A stretch of 64,000 nucleotides of DNA from Anaerohalosphaeraceae bacterium (GTDB lineage Bacteria > Planctomycetota > Phycisphaerae > Sedimentisphaerales > UBA12454), in the NCBI GenBank assembly GCA_021108375.1, contig JAIORA010000034.1, positions 124,001 through 188,000 on the forward strand, written 5' to 3'. Made by a program: the position numbers and the translations under genes. The notes beneath the pieces are model-generated. The model was not told where the DNA came from. It made no database searches and saw only the letters and a list, made by a program, of their open reading frames with translations. Positions 17,094 through 26,656 of the stretch are shown here, piece after piece (position 1 is the first letter of the stretch; the number at the start of each line of letters is the position of its first letter).

Positions 17094-18284
17094 CTAACTT
17101 TTTAAAAAATATTCCATTAGTTCAAAGCCGTTTTCGATAGTTAATCCTGCCTCGGCGGCGTGGTCTTCGCTGAAATTCTTTTGAAGGACGCTGTCTATTC
17201 CCGTCCCAGCCATCGCAAAGGGTACAGGTTCTGACTGATGACCCTGTGTGCTGACTGGTGTATAATGGTCGGGCATAACCAGTATTCGCCAATCATCATA
17301 CTGCTTTAACGCTTCTGATACCGGCCCGACTATATATTTGTCGATGCTCTCTACGGTTTTCTTCTTTAAAGAAGCACTGCCAGCGTGGCCGGCCTCGTCG
17401 GGGGCCTCAATATGAACCAGTACTATATCGTAATTTTCGAGAGCTTTTACAGCAGCGGCGGCTTTGCCTTTATAGTTTGTATCAGCCAGGCCGGTAGCTC
17501 CTGGTACTTTTATTAAATCGAAGCCTATTAGTTTTGCAAGACCTCTGACCAAATCGACAGCGGTAATGGCAGCACCTTTAAGGCCGAACCTCTTTTCAAA
17601 ACTTTCCATTGTTGCTCGTTTGCCCTGTCCCCAAAGCCATATCGAACTGACAGGGTTTTCGCCGAGGTCTTTTCGTATTCGGGTGATTTCGTGGTCTTCG
17701 AAAAGTCTGCGTGAGCGGTTCATAAGGTCTATGAGCAGCTCGGAGTTTTTGCCTCTGGGCAGATTTTTAGCGATGGGCCGGCCGATTATATCGTGCGGCG
17801 GTTCTGTGGTAACGTCAAAATCAGTACCCTTTACAACGCAAAGGTGTCGGTAACTTACGCCGGGATAGAATTTGATTGATTCATTGCCAAGCGATTTGTT
17901 GAGGTCGGCGATGAGTCTGGCAGCTTCGGCGGATGAAATGTGTCCTGCACTGTGGTCGGCCATTTCTTCGTCGGCGATTGTAACGAGATTGCAGCGGAAG
18001 ACCCAGTCGGTTTCGTCAAGGGCGATATTCTGTGCGACGGCCTCAATCGGCGCTCTGCCAGTATAGTATCGCGTCGGGTCGTAACCTAAAAGGCTCATTA
18101 TCGCAATGTCGCTGCCAGCGGCCTGATTTAGGCCAATAGTTCGAGCCAGTCCCTGCCTGCCGGATATGCTTATGCTATTGATGCTGGCAATGTCGGCGGC
18201 TTCGAAAATGGTTTTGTCGCCAAGTTCAGCGATTTTCAAATCAGCGGCGCCATCCGGTATTATGATAACGTATTTACGGCTCAA
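17094..18284 (-). CDS. ApgM-type phosphoglycerate mutase / candidate homoserine kinase analogue
   Basis: A 396-residue member of the archaeal-type cofactor-independent phosphoglycerate mutase family (alkaline-phosphatase superfamily). Metal-site motifs are visible: IIPDGAAD at the N-terminus, GSDIAIMSLLGYDP, HIEAPDEAGH and the C-terminal MPDHYTP. It overlaps the hom stop by four bases (ATGA), so it is co-translated with homoserine dehydrogenase. Members of this family beside hom have been proposed as a non-homologous homoserine kinase, which would fill the next step to threonine. No thrB is in the window. The family assignment is firm; the choice between mutase and kinase is inference. Confidence 0.85.
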   Translation of the reverse strand: MSRKYVIIIPDGAADLKIAELGDKTIFEAADIASINSISISGRQGLARTIGLNQAAGSDIAIMSLLGYDPTRYYTGRAPIEAVAQNIALDETDWVFRCNLVTIADEEMADHSAGHISSAEAARLIADLNKSLGNESIKFYPGVSYRHLCVVKGTDFDVTTEPPHDIIGRPIAKNLPRGKNSELLIDLMNRSRRLFEDHEITRIRKDLGENPVSSIWLWGQGKRATMESFEKRFGLKGAAITAVDLVRGLAKLIGFDLIKVPGATGLADTNYKGKAAAAVKALENYDIVLVHIEAPDEAGHAGSASLKKKTVESIDKYIVGPVSEALKQYDDWRILVMPDHYTPVSTQGHQSEPVPFAMAGTGIDSVLQKNFSEDHAAEAGLTIENGFELMEYFLKS

Positions 18285-19603
18285 TCTCTGTCCTCCGGAA
18301 TGTCGGCGATTCTTATGCAGACGGGCCGGGCCTTTACGAAATCCATATTTTTAAGCTCTGCAAGTGCTGAGCTTATTTTGCTTTCCCGCCCAGGGTGGGT
18401 TGTGATTATTGCCGGGACAGTGTTACCGTTATCGTGGCCTTCGTGCTGAAGAACGCCGGAGAGGCTAATTTCGTTATCAGCCAGGGCGGTGCATATTTTT
18501 GCGAATACGCCTGGCATATCAGTAACCATAAGCCGGATATAGAACCTGCTTGTGAGGTTGTCGGTTTTTTCGATAGGCAGAGCTTTCGGGTTGCTGATGT
18601 TCGCTATTGAATGCTCAAAAATCTTTGCTGAATTGCCCATCGCAACTTCTATAATATCCGCTACCACCGCAGATGCTGTCGGCATCATTCCGGCACCTCT
18701 GCCGTAGAACATTGTGTGTCCTACCGCGTGGCCGAATATGCTGACAGCGTTGAACGGTCCGTTAACTCTTGCCAAGGCATCTTCTTCGGCGACAAAGGCA
18801 GGGTGGACGCGCAGGGATAATTTGCCGTTATCGCTTTTGTCGGCGATGGCAAGCAGTTTTAGCGTGTATCCCATTTCCCTGCCGTAACGAATATCCGATA
18901 TGTCGGTGTCTTCGATTCCTTCGACGAAAATATCTTCGAGTTTTACCTGCTGTCCGAAAGCGATGGATGCGAGTATAGCCAGTTTATGACTGCTGTCGCC
19001 GCCGTTAATGTCCAGTGTCGGGTCGGCCTCGGCGTAACCTTTTTGTTGGGCCTGGCTCAGAGCGGTTGCGAAATCTTTGCCTCCTTCGGCCATACTGGAA
19101 AGAATGTAATTGCACGTGCCGTTGACAATTCCGTAAATTGCTTCAATGCGGTTAGCGGCTAAGCCCGTTCGTATCGCTGAGACGATTGGTACGCCGCCTG
19201 CGCAGCTTGCTTCAAAAGCGATGCATTTGCCCGCCTTAGCCGCGGCTGAATAAAGTTCGCTGCCGTGTTCTGCCAGTAGTGCTTTGTTGGCGGTAACAAC
19301 GTGCTTGCCAGCAGCGAGCATTTTCAGATGAATTTCTTTAGCTACGCCAGTTCCGCCAACGAGTTCGACGGCGATGTCGATGCTTTTGTCGTTAATAAGG
19401 CCATCAAGGTCATCGGTTAAAATGCCCTGAGGTAATTCGACAGGGCGGGGCGTTTTGGTGTCCAAATCCACGATTCGGGCAAGCTCAAGCCTTACGCCAG
19501 TCTTTTTAGCGATGGATTCAGTTTCGGCGAGCAGTATTTTCGCAACGCCGCTGCCGACAACTCCAAAGCCGACGATTCCAATTTTTACAGTTTTTTCTGC
19601 CAT
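18281..19603 (-). CDS. hom: Homoserine dehydrogenase
   Basis: Reduces aspartate semialdehyde to homoserine for threonine and methionine. 440 residues: Rossmann NAD(P) motif GIVGFGVVGSGVAKIL at about residues 8-23, the family signature ANKALLAEHG and catalytic region (about 105-330), then a C-terminal ACT domain (about 360-440; VTDMPGVFAKICTAL) expected to mediate feedback inhibition. First gene of a two-gene unit with the ApgM-like protein; lysC follows on the same strand. Confidence 0.96.
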   Translation of the reverse strand: MAEKTVKIGIVGFGVVGSGVAKILLAETESIAKKTGVRLELARIVDLDTKTPRPVELPQGILTDDLDGLINDKSIDIAVELVGGTGVAKEIHLKMLAAGKHVVTANKALLAEHGSELYSAAAKAGKCIAFEASCAGGVPIVSAIRTGLAANRIEAIYGIVNGTCNYILSSMAEGGKDFATALSQAQQKGYAEADPTLDINGGDSSHKLAILASIAFGQQVKLEDIFVEGIEDTDISDIRYGREMGYTLKLLAIADKSDNGKLSLRVHPAFVAEEDALARVNGPFNAVSIFGHAVGHTMFYGRGAGMMPTASAVVADIIEVAMGNSAKIFEHSIANISNPKALPIEKTDNLTSRFYIRLMVTDMPGVFAKICTALADNEISLSGVLQHEGHDNGNTVPAIITTHPGRESKISSALAELKNMDFVKARPVCIRIADIPEDRD

Positions 19604-19802
19604 CAGTAATCCTTATCTAATTACAATCACAGGAATTTACAGGAAAAATCGGTATTTAGCAAGAATTAATTAACCGCGGATTTTGCGGATTATGCGGATT
19701 TTGAAAAAGTAAAAAGATAGATTGCCGCGCTGCGCTCGCAATGACAGCGACCCCACATTTGTAAATGTGGGGCTAACTGAAATTTTTCGGTAGTGGTATG
19801 AA
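19604..19802. repeat. Short repeat-bearing spacer
   Basis: ATTAACCGCGGATTTTGCGGATT-like strings near 19670-19700 and a CCCCACATTT/AAATGTGGGG hairpin near 19751-19772, a likely terminator for the pump 2 operon. No gene. Confidence 0.65.
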
Positions 19803-22800
19803 TCACTTTTTGAAAATCGAAAATACCTTGTCCCTGCACGATAGTTTAAAGCCGGCCATTCCGCTGTGAGCGTCCTCCAAAATCATCGATAGTGATGGTA
19901 CGAGAATCAGTGTTATGACAGTCGAGAACAATATGCCGTAACCGAGCGAAATTGCCATCGGAATCAAAAAGCGTGCTTGAAGCGATGTCTCGAATATCAT
20001 CGGGGTAAGGCCTCCGAAAGTTGTCAGGCTTGTCAGGATGATAGCCCGGAATCGACGCGTCCCGGCCTGGTGTATCGCTTCGTGGGGGGCAATACCATGG
20101 TCTTTCAGCTTGTTGTAATAGTTTATTAAAACGAGCGAATCGTTGACGACGACTCCGACCAGAGCTACGATTCCCATAAGGCTCATAATGCTGAGCGAAT
20201 AGCCCATAATTATATGGCCGATAACCGCGCCGATAATGCCGAACGGTACGGCGACCATAACAATCAGCGGTTGGCTGTAACTGCGGAACGGAATTGCCAG
20301 CATTACGAATATGCCCATCAATGCGAGAACCAGCCCGTTTAACAGACTGCCCATACTCTCGCCGAAGTCGGCCTGCTGGCCTTCGTAGCCGTACGATAGG
20401 CCTGGAAAATCTTTGGTCAGTTGGGGCAGTATTTCGGCGTTGAGAGTTGCTATTACCAAACTCGTTTTGCTTACAGGTTCGACATTGGCAGTAACTGTAA
20501 CAGTTCGGCGGGCGTTTCGCCTTTCGATAGCTCTATACGCTCTGCCGAGATCGAAATCGGCTATCTCCATAAGAGGAACGTCTGAGCCGGAAGGGGTTCT
20601 TATCAGCAACTGCTCAATATCGGCTTCGCTTGTGCGTTGATTTTTTGGGAACCTGACTTTGACCCTAATTTCGTTCCTGCCTCGCTGCTGTCGCAGAGCT
20701 TCGGCTCCGTAAAAAGCGTTTCGCACCTGTCTGGCTACGCTATGAGCTGTCAGTCCGAGGCTTTCACCCTCGGGCTTGAGCGAAAAATCCATTTGTCGTT
20801 TGCCGGGCGAGTAGCCGTCATCAATGTCTGTTATATTCGGAAATTCTGAGAGAATTTCAGCAAGTTTCTGGCTGGCGTTTTCCAGTACAATGATGTCGCG
20901 GTGACTCAATTCGACTGTCAGGTCCGCTCCGGAGGCCGGGCCGCCACGGTTGGATTCAAATTTCAAAGATTCCAGGCCGACGAGTTGGCCGATTTTTTTT
21001 CGCCATAGTTTGATAACAGCGGTGGTGCCTATCGGTCGCGTGCCGGCATCGGTAAGGTATATCGTAACTTCGACTACGTTTTCGTTAATCAAAGCGAAGA
21101 GTCCTTCTGCCAACTGGTCGCCGCCGTTTTCTGAAATTACATCGTTGGCAATGGCAACGAGTTTGTCGCGAACAATGGAACTTTTTTCCAAAGCGCTGCC
21201 GAAAGGAAGAGTTGCGGTAACGACCGCTTCGTTAGCTTCGACTTTGGGCATAAGAATAGTTCCTATTCGTCCGCTGGAAATATAGCCGAAGACGACGATT
21301 AAAATCGCTATCCCAATAGAAACGGTTACATAGCGGTGTCTTATGCATTTATCGAGAAATGGGCCGTAAACATTTTTAATGAACCTTGTTAAAGCGGCAC
21401 CGATTTTTTGCTGCCTTTGATGAATTGCTTTGCTCAGACGACCGCCTTTGCTTGGGTCGGAATGTGCCAGGTGCGACGGCAGTATCAGCAGGGATTCCAC
21501 CCAGGAAATTGAAAAAATGGTAATTACCACCAGCGGTATTATCTTGAAAAATTTGCCCATTACTCCAGGTACGAAACACATCGGTACAAAGGCGATAATG
21601 TTGGTGATAATGCTGAAGCTAACCGGCACTGCGACATCTCTGGCACCGTTGATGGCGGCTTTGACTGAATTCATTCCGAGATTACGGTATTCATAAATGT
21701 TCTCGCCGGCAACGATGGCATCGTCAACAACGATGCCCAGTGCGATAATGAAGGCAAACATCGAAACCATATTGATTGTTACACTGATTTGCGGCAGAAG
21801 CAAAATTGCTCCGAGAAACGATGTCGGGATACCAAGCATAACCCAGAAGGCAAGTTTGTATTCCAGAAAAAGTGTCAGCAGAAGCATCACCAGTATCAGC
21901 CCGAAGCAGGCGTTCTTCAAGAGCAACTGCAAACGCTGCTTGTACATTTTAGAACGGTCTTTGTGAATTGCCCAGTGAACATTGTCCGGCAGGTCTTTTT
22001 CGATTTGGCGCATCACAGCTCTGGTGGCTTTGGATACACCGATTGGTGTTTGTCTGCCAGTACGGTAAACCGAGATGCCTATTGAGCGTTTACCGTTATA
22101 CGTTCCCAGTCTGTCGGAATCTTCAAAGCCATCAGTTACTTTTGCAATGTCGGAAAGGTACAGTATGGTACCCTCCGGTGTGCTGACTATTGGTATCCGT
22201 GCGAATTCATCTGCCCAGTCTCTGCGTTGTTTTACGCGGAGAAGTATTTCTCCGCTTTTGGTATCAATGAAACCGCCGCCAAGCTCGACTGAGGTGTTCC
22301 TGATTTTTTCAGCGATACCGCTCAGCGTCAGCCCGTAAGCTCTTAAAGTGTCCTGAGAAACTTCGGCCTGAACCTCATAAGCCCTTGCCCCTTGCAGCTC
22401 AATCTGGGTTATCTGTTTGTTCTGCAAAAGTCTGTCGCGGGTCTGCTCGGCCATCTCCCGAAGTACCCATTCGCTTACGTCGCCATAAAGCTGGATTGCC
22501 AGTACACTTCTTTTGTGTGTCAGAAGTGATACCCTTGGTTCTTCAGCATCTTCGGGAAATGTAGTGATAGCATCAATTTTCTGCTTAATATCCTGATAGG
22601 TTCTTTGTGTTTTGGCATCCTCGGCCAACTCTATCCAAATTTGACTCGAACTTTCTGAAGCTGTAGAGATTATTTCCTTGACTCCATCGAGACCGCGAAC
22701 GGCTTCTTCAACCGCAAGAATGATTCCCTGCTCGATTTCCTCAGGACTTGAACCGGGATAGGCAACAGAGATTTGAACAAAATCAAGGTCGAACTCCGGA

Positions 22801-22949
22801 AAGAGCTCCTGCTTTATTTTAGTGCTGACAAATAATCCGCCAATAATGAATACGAGCATAATAATGTTCGGGGTTACGCGATTGTTTACCATCCACGCAA
22901 TCAGCCCTTTTTCGTTATCGTCGGGAATTAATGGTTTCAATTGTTCCAT
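19803..22949 (-). CDS. RND efflux permease, pump 2
   Basis: Inner-membrane proton-driven exporter of 1048 residues, HAE-1-like. Twin 6-TM halves with periplasmic porter loops (AYPGSSPEEIE motif near residue 63). TM4 keeps the acidic pair (GIVVDDAIVAGENIYEYR; Asp409-Asp410), unlike pump 1, and TM10 has VVVNDSLVLINY. Last gene of an operon transcribed TetR, OMF, MFP, RND, 30 bases after the adaptor gene. The ribosome binding site is weak. Substrate unknown. Confidence 0.93.
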   Translation of the reverse strand: MEQLKPLIPDDNEKGLIAWMVNNRVTPNIIMLVFIIGGLFVSTKIKQELFPEFDLDFVQISVAYPGSSPEEIEQGIILAVEEAVRGLDGVKEIISTASESSSQIWIELAEDAKTQRTYQDIKQKIDAITTFPEDAEEPRVSLLTHKRSVLAIQLYGDVSEWVLREMAEQTRDRLLQNKQITQIELQGARAYEVQAEVSQDTLRAYGLTLSGIAEKIRNTSVELGGGFIDTKSGEILLRVKQRRDWADEFARIPIVSTPEGTILYLSDIAKVTDGFEDSDRLGTYNGKRSIGISVYRTGRQTPIGVSKATRAVMRQIEKDLPDNVHWAIHKDRSKMYKQRLQLLLKNACFGLILVMLLLTLFLEYKLAFWVMLGIPTSFLGAILLLPQISVTINMVSMFAFIIALGIVVDDAIVAGENIYEYRNLGMNSVKAAINGARDVAVPVSFSIITNIIAFVPMCFVPGVMGKFFKIIPLVVITIFSISWVESLLILPSHLAHSDPSKGGRLSKAIHQRQQKIGAALTRFIKNVYGPFLDKCIRHRYVTVSIGIAILIVVFGYISSGRIGTILMPKVEANEAVVTATLPFGSALEKSSIVRDKLVAIANDVISENGGDQLAEGLFALINENVVEVTIYLTDAGTRPIGTTAVIKLWRKKIGQLVGLESLKFESNRGGPASGADLTVELSHRDIIVLENASQKLAEILSEFPNITDIDDGYSPGKRQMDFSLKPEGESLGLTAHSVARQVRNAFYGAEALRQQRGRNEIRVKVRFPKNQRTSEADIEQLLIRTPSGSDVPLMEIADFDLGRAYRAIERRNARRTVTVTANVEPVSKTSLVIATLNAEILPQLTKDFPGLSYGYEGQQADFGESMGSLLNGLVLALMGIFVMLAIPFRSYSQPLIVMVAVPFGIIGAVIGHIIMGYSLSIMSLMGIVALVGVVVNDSLVLINYYNKLKDHGIAPHEAIHQAGTRRFRAIILTSLTTFGGLTPMIFETSLQARFLIPMAISLGYGILFSTVITLILVPSLSMILEDAHSGMAGFKLSCRDKVFSIFKK

Positions 22950-22979
22950 ATTTGCACACTTTTTAAATTAGTAAATGAA

Positions 22980-24236
22980 TCAGTTTTTTAAAGCTGTTCT
23001 CAGGAGCATACCTTCAACCGGTGCGGATAAATCGGTAGTTATTATTTTATAGTTAGACTCGATGCTGTCGGTGATAATGGTTTTGTCCCCCCTGTAAATG
23101 ATATTTATCGAGGAAATCTTTAGCCGGTTATCACTGCCGATGAGCCAAATGCAATCGTTCTGGCGAAGGAGACTGCGGTCGAGACTGTAAATCGATTTTA
23201 TCGTTTCTCCGAGTATTTCAACACGAACGTAAGAGCCCAGAAGAAGCAGATTGCTTTTGTCCTTATCCGTCTGACTCAACAGGGGGGCTTTTATTGTTAT
23301 GATAAGTTTTGCCATTCTGCCGGAAGTTTCCAGGTCGGCTTGCAGACGAGTTACTACGCCGGTTTTGAACACATTTGCTCCCCAGGCAGATGTGTTGTAG
23401 ATTTTGACCTGCGAAGCCTGATTGCTGTTTTTATCAGGAATTTTAATCCACTTCAATTTGTCCACCGGCATCAATACTTCCACCCAGTACTCATCCGTTC
23501 CTGTCAATTTTACCAGTGTTGCCGAAGGTGAGACCACTTGTCCCAGGTCAAAGTATTTTTGATTTATGATAGCATTGAAGGGCGATTTCATAACAGTTCT
23601 TCGCAAGTCAAGTTTTGCCTGGTCCAATTTTGCCTGCGCCGTCGTCAGTTTGCTCTGGGCCGAGATTAGCTGCGGTTTGCGAAGCATCAGCTCTTTGTCG
23701 TCCTGCGAAACATTTCCGGCCAGCAGTTGGTATTCCTGTTTTGCAACAGCCTGATTGCCCAACTCAATTTTGAAATTACTCCGGGCACTGTCAAGCTCAC
23801 TTTGACGCTGCCGGATAATCAAATCGTAATCGTTCGGCTCGATTTTCATTAGAATTTGCCCCTTTTTGAAAGTCCCGCCGGGTATTAGGTCGGGAGCTAT
23901 TTCTATTACTCTGCCGGAGACCTGCGGTTTTAGCTCGACCTGCCGGGCAGGGATGACCGTGCCCATAGCTTTGATTTCGACCGTTGCGTCGGTCGGGGCC
24001 AGCGAGATGGTTTCAACCAGCCAGGCCTGCTTTTCGGGCGGTTTTCGCTTCGATTCAGGCTTGGTATAAACAAGGTATATCGCAATTACGATTCCGACTA
24101 GTATTATTGCAGCCGGTGTCCCAAATTTTTTTACCGACCTGGTTTTGACAAATGCAGGTGTGATTGAGCCGATAAGGGCTATTGGTTTTTCCAGCCGGAA
24201 CATCTTGATAAGCGTTTTGATTTTTTGATTATTCAT
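22980..24236 (-). CDS. RND periplasmic adaptor, pump 2
   Basis: HlyD/AcrA-type adaptor of 418 residues. N-terminal membrane anchor (AAIILVGIVIAIYLVY, about residues 43-58), lipoyl halves (GRVIEIAPDLIPGGTFKKGQILMKIE and MKSPFNAIINQKYFDLGQVV in outline) around a coiled-coil hairpin, then barrel domains. It overlaps the outer-membrane gene stop by four bases (ATGA), showing translational coupling. Confidence 0.9.
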   Translation of the reverse strand: MNNQKIKTLIKMFRLEKPIALIGSITPAFVKTRSVKKFGTPAAIILVGIVIAIYLVYTKPESKRKPPEKQAWLVETISLAPTDATVEIKAMGTVIPARQVELKPQVSGRVIEIAPDLIPGGTFKKGQILMKIEPNDYDLIIRQRQSELDSARSNFKIELGNQAVAKQEYQLLAGNVSQDDKELMLRKPQLISAQSKLTTAQAKLDQAKLDLRRTVMKSPFNAIINQKYFDLGQVVSPSATLVKLTGTDEYWVEVLMPVDKLKWIKIPDKNSNQASQVKIYNTSAWGANVFKTGVVTRLQADLETSGRMAKLIITIKAPLLSQTDKDKSNLLLLGSYVRVEILGETIKSIYSLDRSLLRQNDCIWLIGSDNRLKISSINIIYRGDKTIITDSIESNYKIITTDLSAPVEGMLLRTALKN

Positions 24237-25681
24237 TTTTTATCAGCCTTTGTCGTATCTGAAACAGTTTTCATTATGGCCGGGGCGGGGCGCTGCATAT
24301 CCCATCCGCCGGCAATTGCTTTGCATAAATCTATTCTGCGTTCTATTAAAACTCTTCTGGAATTCAGCTCGCTTATCTCAAGGTTCTGCTGCGAAACGAG
24401 AGCGTCAAGAACTCTCAAATAATCGAGCTGGCCCTTGACGTAGCTTTGTTCAGTCCTTTCGTAAACCTGCCTGGAAAGCTCATATTGTTTTTTGAGATTT
24501 TCAGTGTATTGCTCCTGGTATGATTCCTGGCTCAGTGCGTTCTCAATTTCCTGCAGAGCTTCCAAAACGCTCTGGCTGTAATCGTTTATCGCTTTGGAGA
24601 GTACTGCCTTTGTCCTTTTTACCTCGGCTTTGCGCAGTCCGGCATCAAATAACGGCCCTGTGATATTGCCGGCAAGATTGGCCAGCCAGTCGTCAAAAAC
24701 ATTGTGCAGCTCTATCGCGGAACTCTCGGCGGCAGAGGAAATGCTGAGCGTCGGGTACTGGTTTGCAATGGCAGATGCTGTCCGCATATCAGCGGCCAGA
24801 ATAGCTTTGTATCTGCTGAGAACGTCTGGCCGTCTTTGAATAACCTCCGTTGGCAGGCCGGTTTGAGGCAGCGGCGGCAGGGCAATCAGCTTTGCGGGAC
24901 TGTCGGACCAGTAGGCAGCAGGGCTTTTGCCCAGCAATACCGAAAGCTGGTGCTGGAGCAAAATCATATCCTGAGCATTCTGGATTATTTTTCCCTGAGT
25001 AGCTTCGAGCAATTGTTTTTGGCGGTAAACATCGGTGGCGCCAATCTGGCCTTTGCGGAAACGAGCTGTAATCAAATCGAGAACCTTCTGGTTGGCTTGC
25101 AATTGTTGATTCAGTATTGAAGCTTTTTCTCTTGTCTCAGCAAACTCATACCACGTTTTTGCAACGCCGGCACTGAGGGTAAGAACTGCGGTTGCGATGT
25201 CCTCTTTGGCTGCGACGGCATCAAGTACTGCTGCCTGCTGCGACGAACGCACTCTGCCCCACAGGTCAAGCTCGTAAGCCAGCGTCAGGCCGGCAGTGTG
25301 ATTTTTAGCATACGCGTCTTTTCCTGCTATTCGCGTTTTAGTCCTCGTTGCCGAGCCGGAATAATTGACTTCCGGCAGAAAATCGGCGCCGGTTTTTATC
25401 GCAGCCTGCCGGGCCTGAGTGAGTTTATCCCAGGCCGAGCGAATCGTAAAATTGCTGCCAATAGCCTCATCTATCAATTCACTTAGCTGCGGGTCGTTAA
25501 ATGAAAGCCACCATTTTTCCGCCAGAACGTTTTGGCCGGAGGCGGTGAAATTTTCAGGGAGCGAAATTGCTGGGTCTATTATTTTTAATTTTTTCGCGCA
25601 GCCAGCCGTTACAAAAATTGCCAGCAGTATCAGGATTCTGAGAATTTTTATATATGGTATTTTTGTTTTTGTATCGCTCAC
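24233..25681 (-). CDS. Outer-membrane efflux lipoprotein (NodT family), pump 2
   Basis: TolC-like channel of about 482 residues. Signal peptide (KILRILILLAIFVTAGC) with lipobox VTAGC; two OEP repeats follow, with the typical AWDKLTQARQAAIKTGADFLPEV and GLPTEVIQRRPDVL segments. I chose the GTG at 25681 because it overlaps the TetR stop as GTGA and gives a normal short n-region; an ATG 12 codons upstream (25717) is the alternative. Confidence 0.88.
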   Translation of the reverse strand: MSDTKTKIPYIKILRILILLAIFVTAGCAKKLKIIDPAISLPENFTASGQNVLAEKWWLSFNDPQLSELIDEAIGSNFTIRSAWDKLTQARQAAIKTGADFLPEVNYSGSATRTKTRIAGKDAYAKNHTAGLTLAYELDLWGRVRSSQQAAVLDAVAAKEDIATAVLTLSAGVAKTWYEFAETREKASILNQQLQANQKVLDLITARFRKGQIGATDVYRQKQLLEATQGKIIQNAQDMILLQHQLSVLLGKSPAAYWSDSPAKLIALPPLPQTGLPTEVIQRRPDVLSRYKAILAADMRTASAIANQYPTLSISSAAESSAIELHNVFDDWLANLAGNITGPLFDAGLRKAEVKRTKAVLSKAINDYSQSVLEALQEIENALSQESYQEQYTENLKKQYELSRQVYERTEQSYVKGQLDYLRVLDALVSQQNLEISELNSRRVLIERRIDLCKAIAGGWDMQRPAPAIMKTVSDTTKADKK

Positions 25682-26352
25682 CTGTCGGCCTTTTTTTTCT
25701 GCTTCATATTTTTCCATTTTTTCCGCACAGCCGAAATTCCCGCAAGAGAGAACAGTGTGATATGTTCTGCCAGTTCGTCAATTATCTCGATTGTTATTTC
25801 ATCCTCGAAAACTCGCGGGAAATTTTTTCTGCTTCTTCTAAAACTCGTCGCAAGGCATTGATGAACGATGCTTAATTCGCAGAACCGCAGGTTGCGTTCG
25901 TTTGCTGCCGGGCCGAGAAGTTCGCTTAAAATGTTTCTGGCCAGCTTTCGCAGCGGGGCGACTACATCGAGCATTATATTGCCGATGACCTCAGTCGGTT
26001 CGCCGAGTTCCCGTAATAGTATCTGTCCCGCAAAGCCCAGAGTGCCATCATCTAAGATTCGGTGCAAAAGGCAATGGATAAGTGCGCCAAGCCGTTGCGG
26101 CGGCGTGGCAGTCTGGTCGAGTCCGCCATCGGCCGGGTAAACTTGCAGTGCGTGTTCAAAGGCTTTTTTCCAAACTGCGATGTACAGTTCGTCTTTGCTG
26201 GTGAAGTGATAATTTACCGATGCGATGTTGCTGCCAGCCTTTTGGCAAATTTGGGCTACGGTCGCCTTTTGGTAGCCCTTTTCAGCAAAAACTTCTGCCG
26301 CTGCCCGGAGCAGGTTTTCGCGGCTCTTAATTCCATCTTTTCTTATAGCCAA
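25678..26352 (-). CDS. TetR-family regulator of pump 2 (CecR-like)
   Basis: A 224-residue repressor. The N-terminal helix-turn-helix contains KATVAQICQKAGSNIASVNYHFTSKDELY, and the C-terminal domain resembles the CecR/YbiH group (LLHRILDDGTLGFAGQILLRELGEPT in outline). First gene of the pump 2 operon and divergent from the GLUG genes, whose promoter begins about 180 bases away, so it could affect both sides. Ligand unknown. Confidence 0.88.
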   Translation of the reverse strand: MAIRKDGIKSRENLLRAAAEVFAEKGYQKATVAQICQKAGSNIASVNYHFTSKDELYIAVWKKAFEHALQVYPADGGLDQTATPPQRLGALIHCLLHRILDDGTLGFAGQILLRELGEPTEVIGNIMLDVVAPLRKLARNILSELLGPAANERNLRFCELSIVHQCLATSFRRSRKNFPRVFEDEITIEIIDELAEHITLFSLAGISAVRKKWKNMKQKKKADR

Positions 26353-26529
26353 AATGACCTCCAGTTAGAATTTACACACCTATTTTAAATGTTTATTTGA
26401 AATATGCAATGGTTTTTTGGTTTTTGTCCTGATTTTTTTGTAACTGCCTTTGAAATAAGCGGTAGTATTTTTTGGAATTGCGACAGAAGGGCAAAGTTAG
26501 CTGGCGAAGGCCTGAATTCGGTAAAAAAC

Positions 26530-26558
26530 TTGACTTTTCAGGATAAATCCCATATACT
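26530..26558 (+). promoter_or_regulatory. Sigma-70-type promoter of the GLUG genes
   Basis: TTGACT (26530-26535), 17-base spacer, TATACT (26553-26558). The predicted start near 26565 leaves a leader of about 90 bases before the first ATG. Confidence 0.7.
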
Positions 26559-26656
26559 AACGAGTCAATGCTTTAGTGCCAACACCTCAGAATAGCTGCG
26601 CAAAGAAATACAAACACAAGAATTATAGCTGGCAATTTTTTGCGAAGGAGGAAAAA

